Assembly (NCBI GenBank): GCA_963736055.1
Contig: CAVTNM010000008.1
Span: forward strand, 744,001-808,000
From: AC-32 sp963736055
GTDB taxonomy: Bacteria; Actinomycetota; Thermoleophilia; Gaiellales; Gaiellaceae
DNA: 64,000 nt
Direction of reading: 5' to 3'
A program made the position numbers and the translations under genes. The notes below the pieces were generated by a model that ran no database searches, was not told where the DNA came from, and saw only the letters and a list, made by a program, of their open reading frames with translations. How positions within the stretch are numbered: the first letter of the stretch is position 1; each line of letters starts with the position of its first letter. Positions 17,976 to 25,629 of the stretch are shown piece after piece.

Positions 17976-19311
17976 CTAGGTCTCGTGCGGCTTGGCCATC
18001 CGGCGGTAGTCGAGCGCCTCGTCGAGGCGTCGCCTCGTCGACTCCCGCGTCGCGCGCGACCTCGCGCAGGGAGCGGCCCGAGCTCGCGGCCTCCTTGACG
18101 ATCTCGGCCGCCTTGTCGTAGCCGATGTAGGGGTTGAGCGCGGTCGCCGCGGAGAGCGTCAGCTCGGCGTAGCGCTCGCACGTCTCGCGGTTGGCCTCGA
18201 TGCCCGTCGCACGCACTTCTCGGCGAAGAGGCGGGACGCGCTCGCGAGGAGCTTGATCGAGTCGAGGAGGTTGCGCGCCAGCAGCGGCACGAAGACGTTC
18301 AGCTCGAAGTGCCCCTGCAGACCGCCGACGGTGATCGCCTGGTCGTTGCCGATCACCTGCGCGCGCGACCTGGGTCACGACCTCGGGGATGACCGGGATT
18401 GACCTTGCCGGGCATGATCGAGCTCCCTTTCTGGAGCTCGGGCAGGACCATCTCGCCGAGGCCCGCGCGCGGGCCGGAGCCCATGAAGCGGATGTCGTTC
18501 GCGATCTTCGTCAGCGAGACGGCCACCACCTTGAGCGCGCCCGAGACCTCGACGATCGCCGTCTCGCGCCGCCTGGGACTCGAACGCGTCGGCAGGCGGT
18601 GAGATCTCGAGGCCGGTGTCCTCATGCAGTCGCGCGCGCACGCGCGAGGCGAATTCCGGGTGCGTGTTCAGGCCGGTGCCGGTCGCGGTGCCCCCGAGCG
18701 GCACCTTGCCGAGCCGCGGCAGCGTGTCGCGCACGCGAGCGGCTCCCTCGCGAACCTGGGCCGCGTACCCGCCGAACTCCTGGCCGAGCGTGACCGGGAC
18801 GGCGTCCATCCAGTGCGTCCTGCCCGACTTGACCACGTCGTCGAACTCCTCCGCCTTGGCCGCGAGCGCCTCGGCGAGCCGATCGAGCGCCGGCAGCAGC
18901 TCGCGCACGATCTCGTCCAGCGCGGCGAGGTGAACGGCCGTCGGGAAGACGTCGTTCGACGACTGGCCCATGTTGACGTCGTCGTTCGCATGGACGTCGT
19001 CTCCGGCGAGCGCCGCGATCACCTCGTTCGCGTTCATGTTCGACGAGGTGCCGGAGCCGGTCTGGAAGACGTCGATCGGGAACTGGTCGTCGAGCTCGCC
19101 GGCGCTCACGCGGTCGGCAGCGGCGGCGATCCGCTCGGCCTTGTCGGCGTCGAGCAGGCCGAGCTCGGCGTTCACGCGCGCGGCGGCGGCCTTGATCCGC
19201 CCGAGCCAGCGCGCGACGGGCGTCGGGATCGGCTCGCCGGAGACGGGGAAGTTCTCGACCGCCTTGCGAGTCTCCACGCCCCAGAGCTCTCGCTTCTGCC
19301 GTTCGGGCCAT
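17976..19311 (-). pseudogene. fumC: Class II fumarate hydratase, reading frame broken about six times
   Basis: The enzyme interconverts fumarate and malate in the TCA cycle. Conserved parts include ELWGVETRKAVENFPVSG, QTGSGTSSNMNANEV, HANDDVNMGQSSNDVFPTA, KSGRTHWMDAVP, the catalytic loop GSSIMPGKVNP, and TALNPYIGYDKAAEI. The natural start is ATG 19311 (MAERQKRELWG after removing one extra C in codon 3). Other breaks lie near 18575, 18398 (CCG read as CCCG), 18361, 18210 and 18020. A normal central-metabolism gene with intact active-site motifs is unlikely to be decaying, so I infer sequence error; the stop is TAG at 17976. Confidence 0.8.
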
Positions 19312-19334
19312 CAGGGCCACGTCTAGACGAGCGT

Positions 19335-20346
19335 CTAGTCGGTCGAGTACTTCGGCTGGACCTTCTCGCCGCGGATGCGGGCGACGGCGTTGTTCGCGGC
19401 GATCGCGGCCTCGCCCATGCCGATCGTGATCAGCGTGATCTTGCCCGGGTAGCCGGCGACGTCGCCCGCGGCGTACACGCCGGGCAGCGTCGTCTCGCAG
19501 GTCGTCGGCTCGATCTTGATCTGGCGCTTGCCCTCGAGCTCGAGCCCCCACTCGGCGATCGCGCCGAGGTGCGAGTGGAACCCGAGCAGCGTGATCAGCG
19601 CCTCACAGTCCACCTGTTCGACCTCGCCCGTCTTCGTGTTCTCGATCGAGACCGCCTGGATGCTGCCGTCGCCGTGGATCTCGCGCACCTCGCACGGCGT
19701 GAAGATCCGCACGCGGCCCTCGCCCTCGAGCGAGCGCGCCTCGTTGACCGAGGACTCGAGCGCCCGGAAGTTGTCGCGCCGGTGCACGAGCGCGATCGGC
19801 GGCGCGCGCGGTGTCCTGCAGGCCGAGAGTCCAGTCGAGCGCCGAGTCGCCGCCGCCGACGATCACGCAGGTGCGGTCGCGGAAGACGTCCTTCTCGCGG
19901 ACGAAGTAGTGGACGCCCTTGTCCTCCCACTCCTCGATCCCCTCGATCCCGAGCTTGCGCGGCTCGAAGGCGCCGTGACCCGCGGTGATGATCAGCGCCC
20001 GCGACACGTAGGGGCCGCCCTTGTCGGTGCCGATCGCGAGCAGCTCCTCCCCGTTCTGGCTGAGTCGCTCGAGCGTCTGCACCTCCTCGCCGAGGCGCAC
20101 GTCGGGCCCGTACTGGAGGCCCTGCTCGGCGCAGAGCTCGATCAGCTTCGTGCCCATGATCTTCGGGTGCCCGGCGACGTCGTAGACGTGTTTCTCCGGG
20201 TAGACCGCCGCCACCTGGCCGCCCAGCTGCTCGAGGCTCTCGATGATCCGGACGGACGCGTCGCGGTGGCCCGCGTAGTAGGCGGCAGCGAGGCCGGTCG
20301 GCCCGGCTCCGAGGATGGTGATGTCTGTGACGCCGTTCTCGCTCAC
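19335..20346 (-). CDS. Ferredoxin--NADP+ reductase (thioredoxin-reductase type), one frame break
   Basis: The flavoprotein transfers electrons between NADPH and ferredoxin. The N-terminal FAD site is ITILGAGPTGLAAAYYAG, the NADP site is CVIVGGGDSALDWTLGL, and the C-terminal FAD block is LPGVYAAGDVAGYPGKITLITIGMGEAAIAANNA. The thioredoxin-reductase CxxC between the two halves is absent, as expected for this FNR subfamily. The first part reads from ATG 20346 to about 19800 and the second part continues in another frame (VHRRDNFRALES) to 19335; a single base change near 19800 joins them into about 336 residues. Confidence 0.82.
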
Positions 20347-20410
20347 GGCGCCGAAATGCTACTCGCGCCTAGGCGGCAGGCGTTGCCGGGCCTCCGGCGC
20401 GGGCTGCGGT

Positions 20411-20819
20411 CTAGTGCGAGCAGCCGGAGCCGCAGCCGCGCGGCGCCTTCGGGCGCTTCTTCGCCCTCTTCCACCTGGAAAGAGTGGCCGCAGCCGCACG
20501 AGGCCGAGACGTTCGGGTTGTTGATCGCGAACCCGGCCTGCAGGCCCTCGACCCAGTCGATCTCGGTGCCGGAGAGATACGGCGCGCTGAACGGGTCGAC
20601 CACGACGGAGATGCCGTGGCTCATCAGCTCGTTGTCGCCCTCCTGCGCGCCTCGGTCGAACCCGAGCGCGTACTGGAAGCCCGAGCAACCGCCGCCCTGG
20701 ACGGCGATGCGCAGGACCGCGGCCTCGCCCTCGGGCTCCTCGGCCATCAGGTCCTTGATCTTCGCCGCCGCGCTCTCGGTCAGCGCGACGAGCGAGAGCT
20801 CATGCTCGGTGGTCGCCAC
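20411..20819 (-). CDS. erpA: A-type iron-sulfur carrier (ErpA/IscA/HesB family), frame break near the C-terminus
   Basis: The protein delivers Fe-S clusters to apo-enzymes; complex I and LipA in this window are typical clients. The three cluster-binding cysteines are in GGGCSGFQY and SASCGCGHSF. The GTG at 20819 is chosen as start because it precedes the conserved LTESAAAKIKDLM helix. In the given frame the tail runs on as a basic extension to 20343, but a shift near 20450 yields APRGCGSGCSH and a stop at 20411, the usual tail of actinobacterial members. I take the shorter end as the real one. Confidence 0.78.
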
Positions 20820-20909
20820 CGGCCAATCGTAGCAGCGTGCCCCGGCCGTCCGAATCACCCTCCCGGGCGTTCCCGAAGGGGAAGTTTGTAACAACCGCCT
20901 CACGCTTGG

Positions 20910-20939
20910 TTGAGCCGTTTTCCTCCTCGCTCGTAGCCT
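20910..20939 (+). promoter_or_regulatory. Possible promoter of the nuo operon
   Basis: TTGAGC (20910-20915), 18 bases, TAGCCT (20934-20939), about 50 bases before the nuoA start. Both hexamers are imperfect. The 168-base gap between erpA and nuoA contains no gene, and a strong ribosome binding site GGGAGGAA (20977-20984) precedes nuoA. Confidence 0.3.
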
Positions 20940-20987
20940 CCCCCCGCTCTGCTAACTTCCGGCTCGCCCTACCCCCGGGAGGAACGC

Positions 20988-21350
20988 GTGCTCGACAGCT
21001 GGTTGCCCTTCCTGATCTACGGGTTCTTCGCGCTCGCGATTCCGGCGTCGATGATGGCCATGTCGTTCCTGTTCGCGACGCGGCCGCACCGCCGTGTCCG
21101 CACCCGCTCGCTGGCGTTCGAGTCGGGCGTCTCGAAGGGACCGCCCGAGGAGACCCGCTTCACGATCAGCTTCTACCTCACGGCGATGCTCTTCATCGTC
21201 TTCGACATCGAGATCGTCTTCCTGTATCCGCTCGCCGTGATCCTCCACCAGCTCGCGTGGTTCGGGTTCGCCGAGTTCGCCTTCTTCCTCGTGATCCTCG
21301 GCGTCGCCTATGTCTACATCTGGCGCAAGGGGGCTCTCGAGTGGCGGTGA
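20988..21350 (+). CDS. nuoA: NADH-quinone oxidoreductase subunit A
   Basis: Small membrane subunit (120 residues, three transmembrane helices) of respiratory complex I, at the junction between the peripheral and membrane arms. The family loop FESGVSKGPPEETRFTISFY and the acidic helix FIVFDIEIVFLYPLA are plain. It starts at GTG behind GGGAGGAA and opens a 14-gene operon in the standard A-to-N order. Confidence 0.95.
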   Translation: MLDSWLPFLIYGFFALAIPASMMAMSFLFATRPHRRVRTRSLAFESGVSKGPPEETRFTISFYLTAMLFIVFDIEIVFLYPLAVILHQLAWFGFAEFAFFLVILGVAYVYIWRKGALEWR

Positions 21351-21925
21351 AACGCGAGAAGCGGCTCGCCGACTACGGCCTGCACAGCGAGCGGGTGATG
21401 TGGACCGGCAAGGGCCCGAGCACCTTCGAGCAGGAGCTCGGCGACCTGGAGCAGAAGCTGATGCTGACCACCGTCGACAAGGCGGTCGCCTGGGCGCAGT
21501 CGAGCTCGATCTGGCCCGACACCTTCGGCCTCGCCTGCTGCGCGATCGAGATGATGTCGATCGTCTCCGCGCGCTACGACGTCGCCCGCTTCGGCGCCGA
21601 GGTCTTCCGCTCGTCGCCGCGCCAGGCCGACCTGCTGATCGTCTCGGGCCGCGTCGCGCACAAGATGGCCGCGCCGCTGCGCCAGATCTACGACCAGATG
21701 CTCGAGCCGAAGTGGGTGATCGCGATGGGCGCCTGCGCGAGCTCCGGCGGGATGTTCAACAACTACGCCGTCCTCCAGGGCGTGGACAAGATCGTGGCCG
21801 TCGACATGCACGTGCCCGGGTGCCCACCCCGCCCGGAGGCGCTGCTCGAGGGCATCGTCCGCCTGCAGGAGAAGATCAAGGCCGGGGTGCCGCCCGCCTA
21901 CGAGATCCGCGGAGTGGCGTCCTGA
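21341..21925 (+). CDS. nuoB: NADH-quinone oxidoreductase subunit B
   Basis: This 194-residue subunit binds cluster N2, the last Fe-S centre before quinone. The ligands are in GLACCAIEMM, in GACASSGGMF and in VPGCPPRPEALLEG. The GTG at 21341 overlaps the end of nuoA by 10 bases; a second GTG at 21347 is also possible. Confidence 0.95.
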   Translation: MAVKREKRLADYGLHSERVMWTGKGPSTFEQELGDLEQKLMLTTVDKAVAWAQSSSIWPDTFGLACCAIEMMSIVSARYDVARFGAEVFRSSPRQADLLIVSGRVAHKMAAPLRQIYDQMLEPKWVIAMGACASSGGMFNNYAVLQGVDKIVAVDMHVPGCPPRPEALLEGIVRLQEKIKAGVPPAYEIRGVAS

Positions 21926-22465
21926 GCTTCGAGGGCGTCCCGGGCCTCGTCGAGACGACGCGAGTCGCTCGGCGAGACAACGCTCGTCGTCGACCCCTCT
22001 CGCCTCGAGGACGCCTGTCTGCACCTGCGCGACCAGGACGGCTTCAACATGCTCGCCGACGTCACGCCGACCGACTACCTCGGCTGGGGCACGCGCGGAG
22101 TCGCCGGCTACATCGGCACCTCGGCGGGCCGCGACCTGAACGCGCCGGGCTCCCAGGGCTACGACCGGCTGCCCGACCCGAAGCCGAAGCGATTCGCGAT
22201 GAACTACCACCTGCTGTCGATCCCGGGGGGCACGCGCGTGCGGGTGCAGGTCTGGCTCGACGAGGACGAGCCGGTGCCGAGCCTCGTTCCCGTCTGGCCT
22301 ACGGCCGACTGGCACGAGCGGGAGGCCTGGGACATGATGGGCATCCGGATCGAGGGTCACCCGAACCTCTCCAGGATCCTGATGGAGGACGACTGGGAGG
22401 GGCACCCGCTGCGCAAGGACTACCCGATCGGCGGCGAGCCGGTCCGCTTCTCGGGAGACGAATAG
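21922..22465 (+). CDS. nuoC: NADH-quinone oxidoreductase subunit C, one-base insertion near the start
   Basis: The 30-kDa peripheral subunit is recognised by YHLLSIPGGTRVRVQVWLDE and the signature WHEREAWDMMGIRIEGHPNLSRILMEDDWEGHPLRKDYP. The intact frame has no usual start upstream of the ATG at 22049, yet the preceding 29 codons (ESLGETTLVVDPSRLEDACL...) are clearly coding. Joining them to LSFEGVPGLVETT in another frame at the nuoB stop (CTG 21922, overlapping TGA) needs removal of one base near 21961. The exact start codon is uncertain. Confidence 0.8.
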
Positions 22466-23736
22466 TGGCCGTCGCCCCGGAGCGCCCGAAGATCTACGAG
22501 GGCTCGCGCGTTCCCTCGCCGATCCCGACGATCCTGCAGGTCCCGCCGGAGCTCCGCGACTCCGACGACATCCTCGAGGTCAACTTCGGCCCGAACCACC
22601 CGTCGACCCACGGCGTCCTCCGCCTCGTGGTCGAGCTGCACGGCGAGCATGTCGTCGGCCTGCGCGCGGTGGTCGGCTACCTGCACACCGGCTTCGAGAA
22701 GAACATGGAGCAGAAGAGCTGGTGGAAGGCGATCACCTACTCGCCGCGCATCGACTACCTCTCGTTCCAGAACAACGAGCTCGTGTTCGTCCTGGCGGTC
22801 GAGAAGCTGCTCGCGCTGAAGGTGCCTCCGAAGGCGACCTGGATGCGGATGTGCCTCGCCGAGCTCAACCGGATCCACTCGCACCTCGTCTGGCTCGCGA
22901 CCGCGGCGCTCGAGCTGGGGGCGATCTCGATGTTCTGGTACTGCTTCCGCGAGCGCGACCAGATCCTCGACCTGTTCGAGATGGTCACCGGGGAGCGCAT
23001 GCACACGCGCTACTACCAGGTCGGCGGGCTGGCCGAGGAGATCCCGGCCGGCTTCTTCCCCGAGGCTCGCAAGTTCGTCGGCTGGATGCCGAGGGCCGTC
23101 GACCAGTACGAGACGCTCGTCGACCAGAACGCGATCTGGCTCGAGCGGACGAAGGGGCTCGGCCTGCTGTCGGCCGACGACGCGATCGCGCTCGGCCAGA
23201 CCGGGCCGGTGCTGCGCGGCTCAGGCGTCGACTGGGACCTGCGCAAGGCGCAGCCGTACCTGGCCTACGACGAGGTCGATTTCGACGTGCCCGTCTACGA
23301 GAACGGGGACGTCTGGGACCGGTACAAGGTGCACATGGACGAGATGCGGGAGTCGACCCGCATCGTCGCCCAATGCCTGGACCGGCTCGAGGAGATGGAA
23401 GGCGAGCCGTGGATCGCCGACGACCGCAAGGTCGTGCTACCGCCGCGCGAGGAGCTCCACACCTCGATGGAGTCGCTGATCCACCACTTCAAGATCGTCA
23501 CCGAGGGCTTCCGCGTGCCCGAGGGCGAGGTCTACGTCCCCGTCGAGTCGCCGCGCGGAGAGCTCGGCTGCTACGTCGTCTCCGACGGCGGGCCGAAGCC
23601 GTGGCGCGTGAAGTTCAGGGCACCGAGCTTCGTCGCGCTCGAGGCGACCGCGACCTGCATGAGCGACGCGCTCGTCGCCGATCTGATCGCGATCGTCGGC
23701 TCGCTCGACACGGTCATGGGAGAGGTGGACCGGTGA
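22465..23736 (+). CDS. nuoD: NADH-quinone oxidoreductase subunit D
   Basis: The 423-residue 49-kDa subunit forms the quinone-binding pocket with NuoB. The motif FGPNHPSTHGVLRLVVELHGE (from residue 36) contains the conserved histidine region, and the C-terminus has SPRGELGCYVVSDGG and ALVADLIAIVGSLDTVMGEVDR. The GTG start shares a base with the nuoC stop (TAGTG). Confidence 0.95.
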   Translation: MAVAPERPKIYEGSRVPSPIPTILQVPPELRDSDDILEVNFGPNHPSTHGVLRLVVELHGEHVVGLRAVVGYLHTGFEKNMEQKSWWKAITYSPRIDYLSFQNNELVFVLAVEKLLALKVPPKATWMRMCLAELNRIHSHLVWLATAALELGAISMFWYCFRERDQILDLFEMVTGERMHTRYYQVGGLAEEIPAGFFPEARKFVGWMPRAVDQYETLVDQNAIWLERTKGLGLLSADDAIALGQTGPVLRGSGVDWDLRKAQPYLAYDEVDFDVPVYENGDVWDRYKVHMDEMRESTRIVAQCLDRLEEMEGEPWIADDRKVVLPPREELHTSMESLIHHFKIVTEGFRVPEGEVYVPVESPRGELGCYVVSDGGPKPWRVKFRAPSFVALEATATCMSDALVADLIAIVGSLDTVMGEVDR

Positions 23737-24201
23737 CGGACCTAATCGTTGAGATCCGCGCGATCGCGGCGCCGGTACCCGGAGGCGCGTTCGGCGATCC
23801 TGCCGGCGCTGCACCTGGCGCAGGAGCGAAACGACGGCTGGCTTCCGCCGCAGGCGCTCGAGGAGGTGGGCACGGCGCTCGGGGTCACGCCGGCATACGT
23901 CCAGTCGGTCGCCTCGTTCTACGACATGCTCCACCTGGAGCCGGTCGGGCGGCACCTGGTCGAGGTCTGCACCAACGTCTCGTGCGCGCTCGTCGGGGCA
24001 CAGCAGGTGGTCGAGGCCTTCCAGCGCGAGCTCGGGGTACGCCCCGGCGAGACAACTGCCGACGGCCAGGTGACCCTGAAGACGATGGAGTGCGCAGGCG
24101 GCTGCGGCTGGGCGCCGGTGGTCGTGGTCGATCACCGCTACCGCGAGCCGACGACACCCGAGGACGTGCCGGCTGTCGTGCAGGAGCTGCGCGGTGAGTA
24201 G
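23733..24201 (+). CDS. nuoE: NADH-quinone oxidoreductase subunit E, one-base insertion near the start
   Basis: This thioredoxin-like 2Fe-2S subunit has its four ligands in CTNVSC and CAGGC. The natural start is GTG 23733, overlapping the nuoD stop, and reads MTDLIVEIRAIAA; the next residues (RYPEARSAILPALHLAQERNDGW) are in the +1 frame because GCGCGG appears as GCGCCGG near 23772. A TTG at 23749 would open the downstream frame without correction, but gives an unnatural arginine-rich N-terminus. Confidence 0.85.
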
Positions 24202-25519
24202 CCGCGGGCGCGTGCCGATCGTGCTCGCGGGTGCAGACGAGCACGACCTCACGAAGCTGGCGGAGTACCGCGAGGCGGGCGGCTACACGACGCTCGCAAA
24301 TGCCCGCAAGCTCGAGCCGCAGGCGATCGTCGACGAGCTGCTCGCGTCTGGCCTGCGCGGGCGGGGCGGCGCGGGGTTCCCCATGGGCCGCAAGGCAAGC
24401 TTCCTCGCCAAGGACACGGGCAAGCCGGTCTACCTGGTCGTCAACGCCGACGAATCGGAGCCTGGGGACTTCAAGGACCGGGAGATCATGTTCCGGGTGC
24501 CGCACAGGCTGCTGGAGGGCTGCCTGATCACGGCGCATGCGATCGAGTCGACGCACGTCTTCATCTACCTGCGGGGCGAGTACTCGCACGAGTTCGAGGT
24601 GCTGCGCTCGGCTCTGGACGAGGTGCGGGAGGCCGGGCTGCTCGGCAGCGTCACGATCGTCATCCACCGCGGCGCCGGCGCCTACATCTGCGGCGAGGAG
24701 ACGGCGCTCCTGGAGTCGCTCGAGGGCAAGCGCGGCCAGCCGCGCTCGAAGCCGCCCTTCCCGGCAGTGCAGGGCCTCTACGCCTCGCCCACGCTGATCA
24801 ACAACGTCGAGACGATCGCGACCGTGCCTGCGATCGTCGAGCACGGCGGCGCCTGGTACACGTCGTTCGGGGTCGAGAACTCGGCCGGGACGCGCGTGTT
24901 CTCGCTCTCGGGGAACGTGGTCAACGGCGGCAACTACGAGCTCGAGCTAGGCACTTCGCTCTACGAGCTGATCTACCGCATCGGTGGAGGGATCCCCGAC
25001 GGGAGGAAGCTCAAGGCCGTCATCCCCGGGGGCTCGTCGGTGCCGGTGTTGACGGCGGGCGAGATCCAGTACCCGCTGGACTTCGACTCGATGGCCGAGG
25101 GCGGGACGATGCTCGGCTCGGGCGCGGTGATCGTGATCGACGACCGCTGCTGCATGGTGCAGCTGGGCCTGCGGGTGGCGCAGTTCTACGAGCACGAGTC
25201 GTGCGGCAAGTGCACGCCGTGCCGGGAGGGGACGCGCTGGATGGTGCAGATCCTGCGGGCGATCGAGGAGGGCCGTGCGGAGCATCGCGACCTCGACCTG
25301 CTCCTCGACGTCTGTGACCGGATCCTCGGCAAGTGCCTCTGCCCGCTCGGAGACGCGGCGGCGATGCCCGTCGCGAGCTACGTGACGAAGTTCGCCGACG
25401 AGTACCGGCAGCACATCGACGAGGGCGGCTGCCCGTTCGGCGGCGAGTCCTCGCTCGAGGGCGTGATCGCACCGATCGACCAGCACGCGCACAGCCCGGT
25501 CGCGGAGGTTCCGGCGTGA
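24194..25519 (+). CDS. nuoF: NADH-quinone oxidoreductase subunit F
   Basis: The 441-residue 51-kDa subunit oxidises NADH through FMN. It shows the glycine-rich RGRGGAGFPMGRK (near residue 55), the NADH/FMN region NADESEPGDFKDREIM and GAGAYICGEETALLESLEG, and the 4Fe-4S ligands in ESCGKCTPCREG and KCLCPLGD. The GTG start overlaps nuoE by 8 bases. It is followed by an unusual 106-base spacer before nuoG. Confidence 0.96.
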   Translation: MSSRGRVPIVLAGADEHDLTKLAEYREAGGYTTLANARKLEPQAIVDELLASGLRGRGGAGFPMGRKASFLAKDTGKPVYLVVNADESEPGDFKDREIMFRVPHRLLEGCLITAHAIESTHVFIYLRGEYSHEFEVLRSALDEVREAGLLGSVTIVIHRGAGAYICGEETALLESLEGKRGQPRSKPPFPAVQGLYASPTLINNVETIATVPAIVEHGGAWYTSFGVENSAGTRVFSLSGNVVNGGNYELELGTSLYELIYRIGGGIPDGRKLKAVIPGGSSVPVLTAGEIQYPLDFDSMAEGGTMLGSGAVIVIDDRCCMVQLGLRVAQFYEHESCGKCTPCREGTRWMVQILRAIEEGRAEHRDLDLLLDVCDRILGKCLCPLGDAAAMPVASYVTKFADEYRQHIDEGGCPFGGESSLEGVIAPIDQHAHSPVAEVPA

Positions 25520-25629
25520 GCGGGCTTGTAACAGTCTGTTACTTGAAGAGCCGCCCCGAAGAATGGCCCCTGTTGGGCCGAAGAACAACGCAAGTAACAG
25601 TCTGTTACTTGGAAAGGCGGGGCCGGTGA
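25516..25629 (+). CDS. Possible 37-residue ORF between nuoF and nuoG
   Basis: An ORF starts at GTG 25516, overlapping the nuoF stop in GTGA, and stops at TGA 25629, overlapping the nuoG GTG start in GTGA. It would encode VSGLVTVCYLKSRPEEWP... with an internal duplication (VTVCYLKSR and VTVCYLERR), each unit coded by one copy of the palindrome GTAACAGTCTGTTAC. Elsewhere in this operon the gaps between genes are overlaps or at most 10 bases, so the insertion is conspicuous. It may only be a frame that keeps translation coupled across an inserted repeat; I know no family for it. Confidence 0.35.
   Translation: MSGLVTVCYLKSRPEEWPLLGRRTTQVTVCYLERRGR
25528..25610. repeat. Two direct copies of a palindromic 17-mer in the nuoF-nuoG spacer
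   Basis: GTAACAGTCTGTTACTT occurs at 25528-25544 and 25594-25610, 66 bases apart. Each contains the perfect palindrome GTAACAG-T-CTGTTAC; in the second copy the symmetry extends to 19 bases (AAGTAACAGTCTGTTACTT). Between them lies a small hairpin, GGCCC (25565-25569) and GGGCC (25575-25579). This could be a regulator-binding pair or a dispersed repeat element. Confidence 0.85.

Noticed and set aside
23749..24201. nuoE starting at TTG 23749 without a frame correction
   Set aside because: It gives an Arg/Ser-rich N-terminus unlike the family, while the GTG 23733 frame gives the expected TDLIVEIRAIAA once one extra C is removed.
25528..25610. CRISPR-like pair of repeats
   Set aside because: Only two copies, inside an operon, with no array, leader or cas genes.
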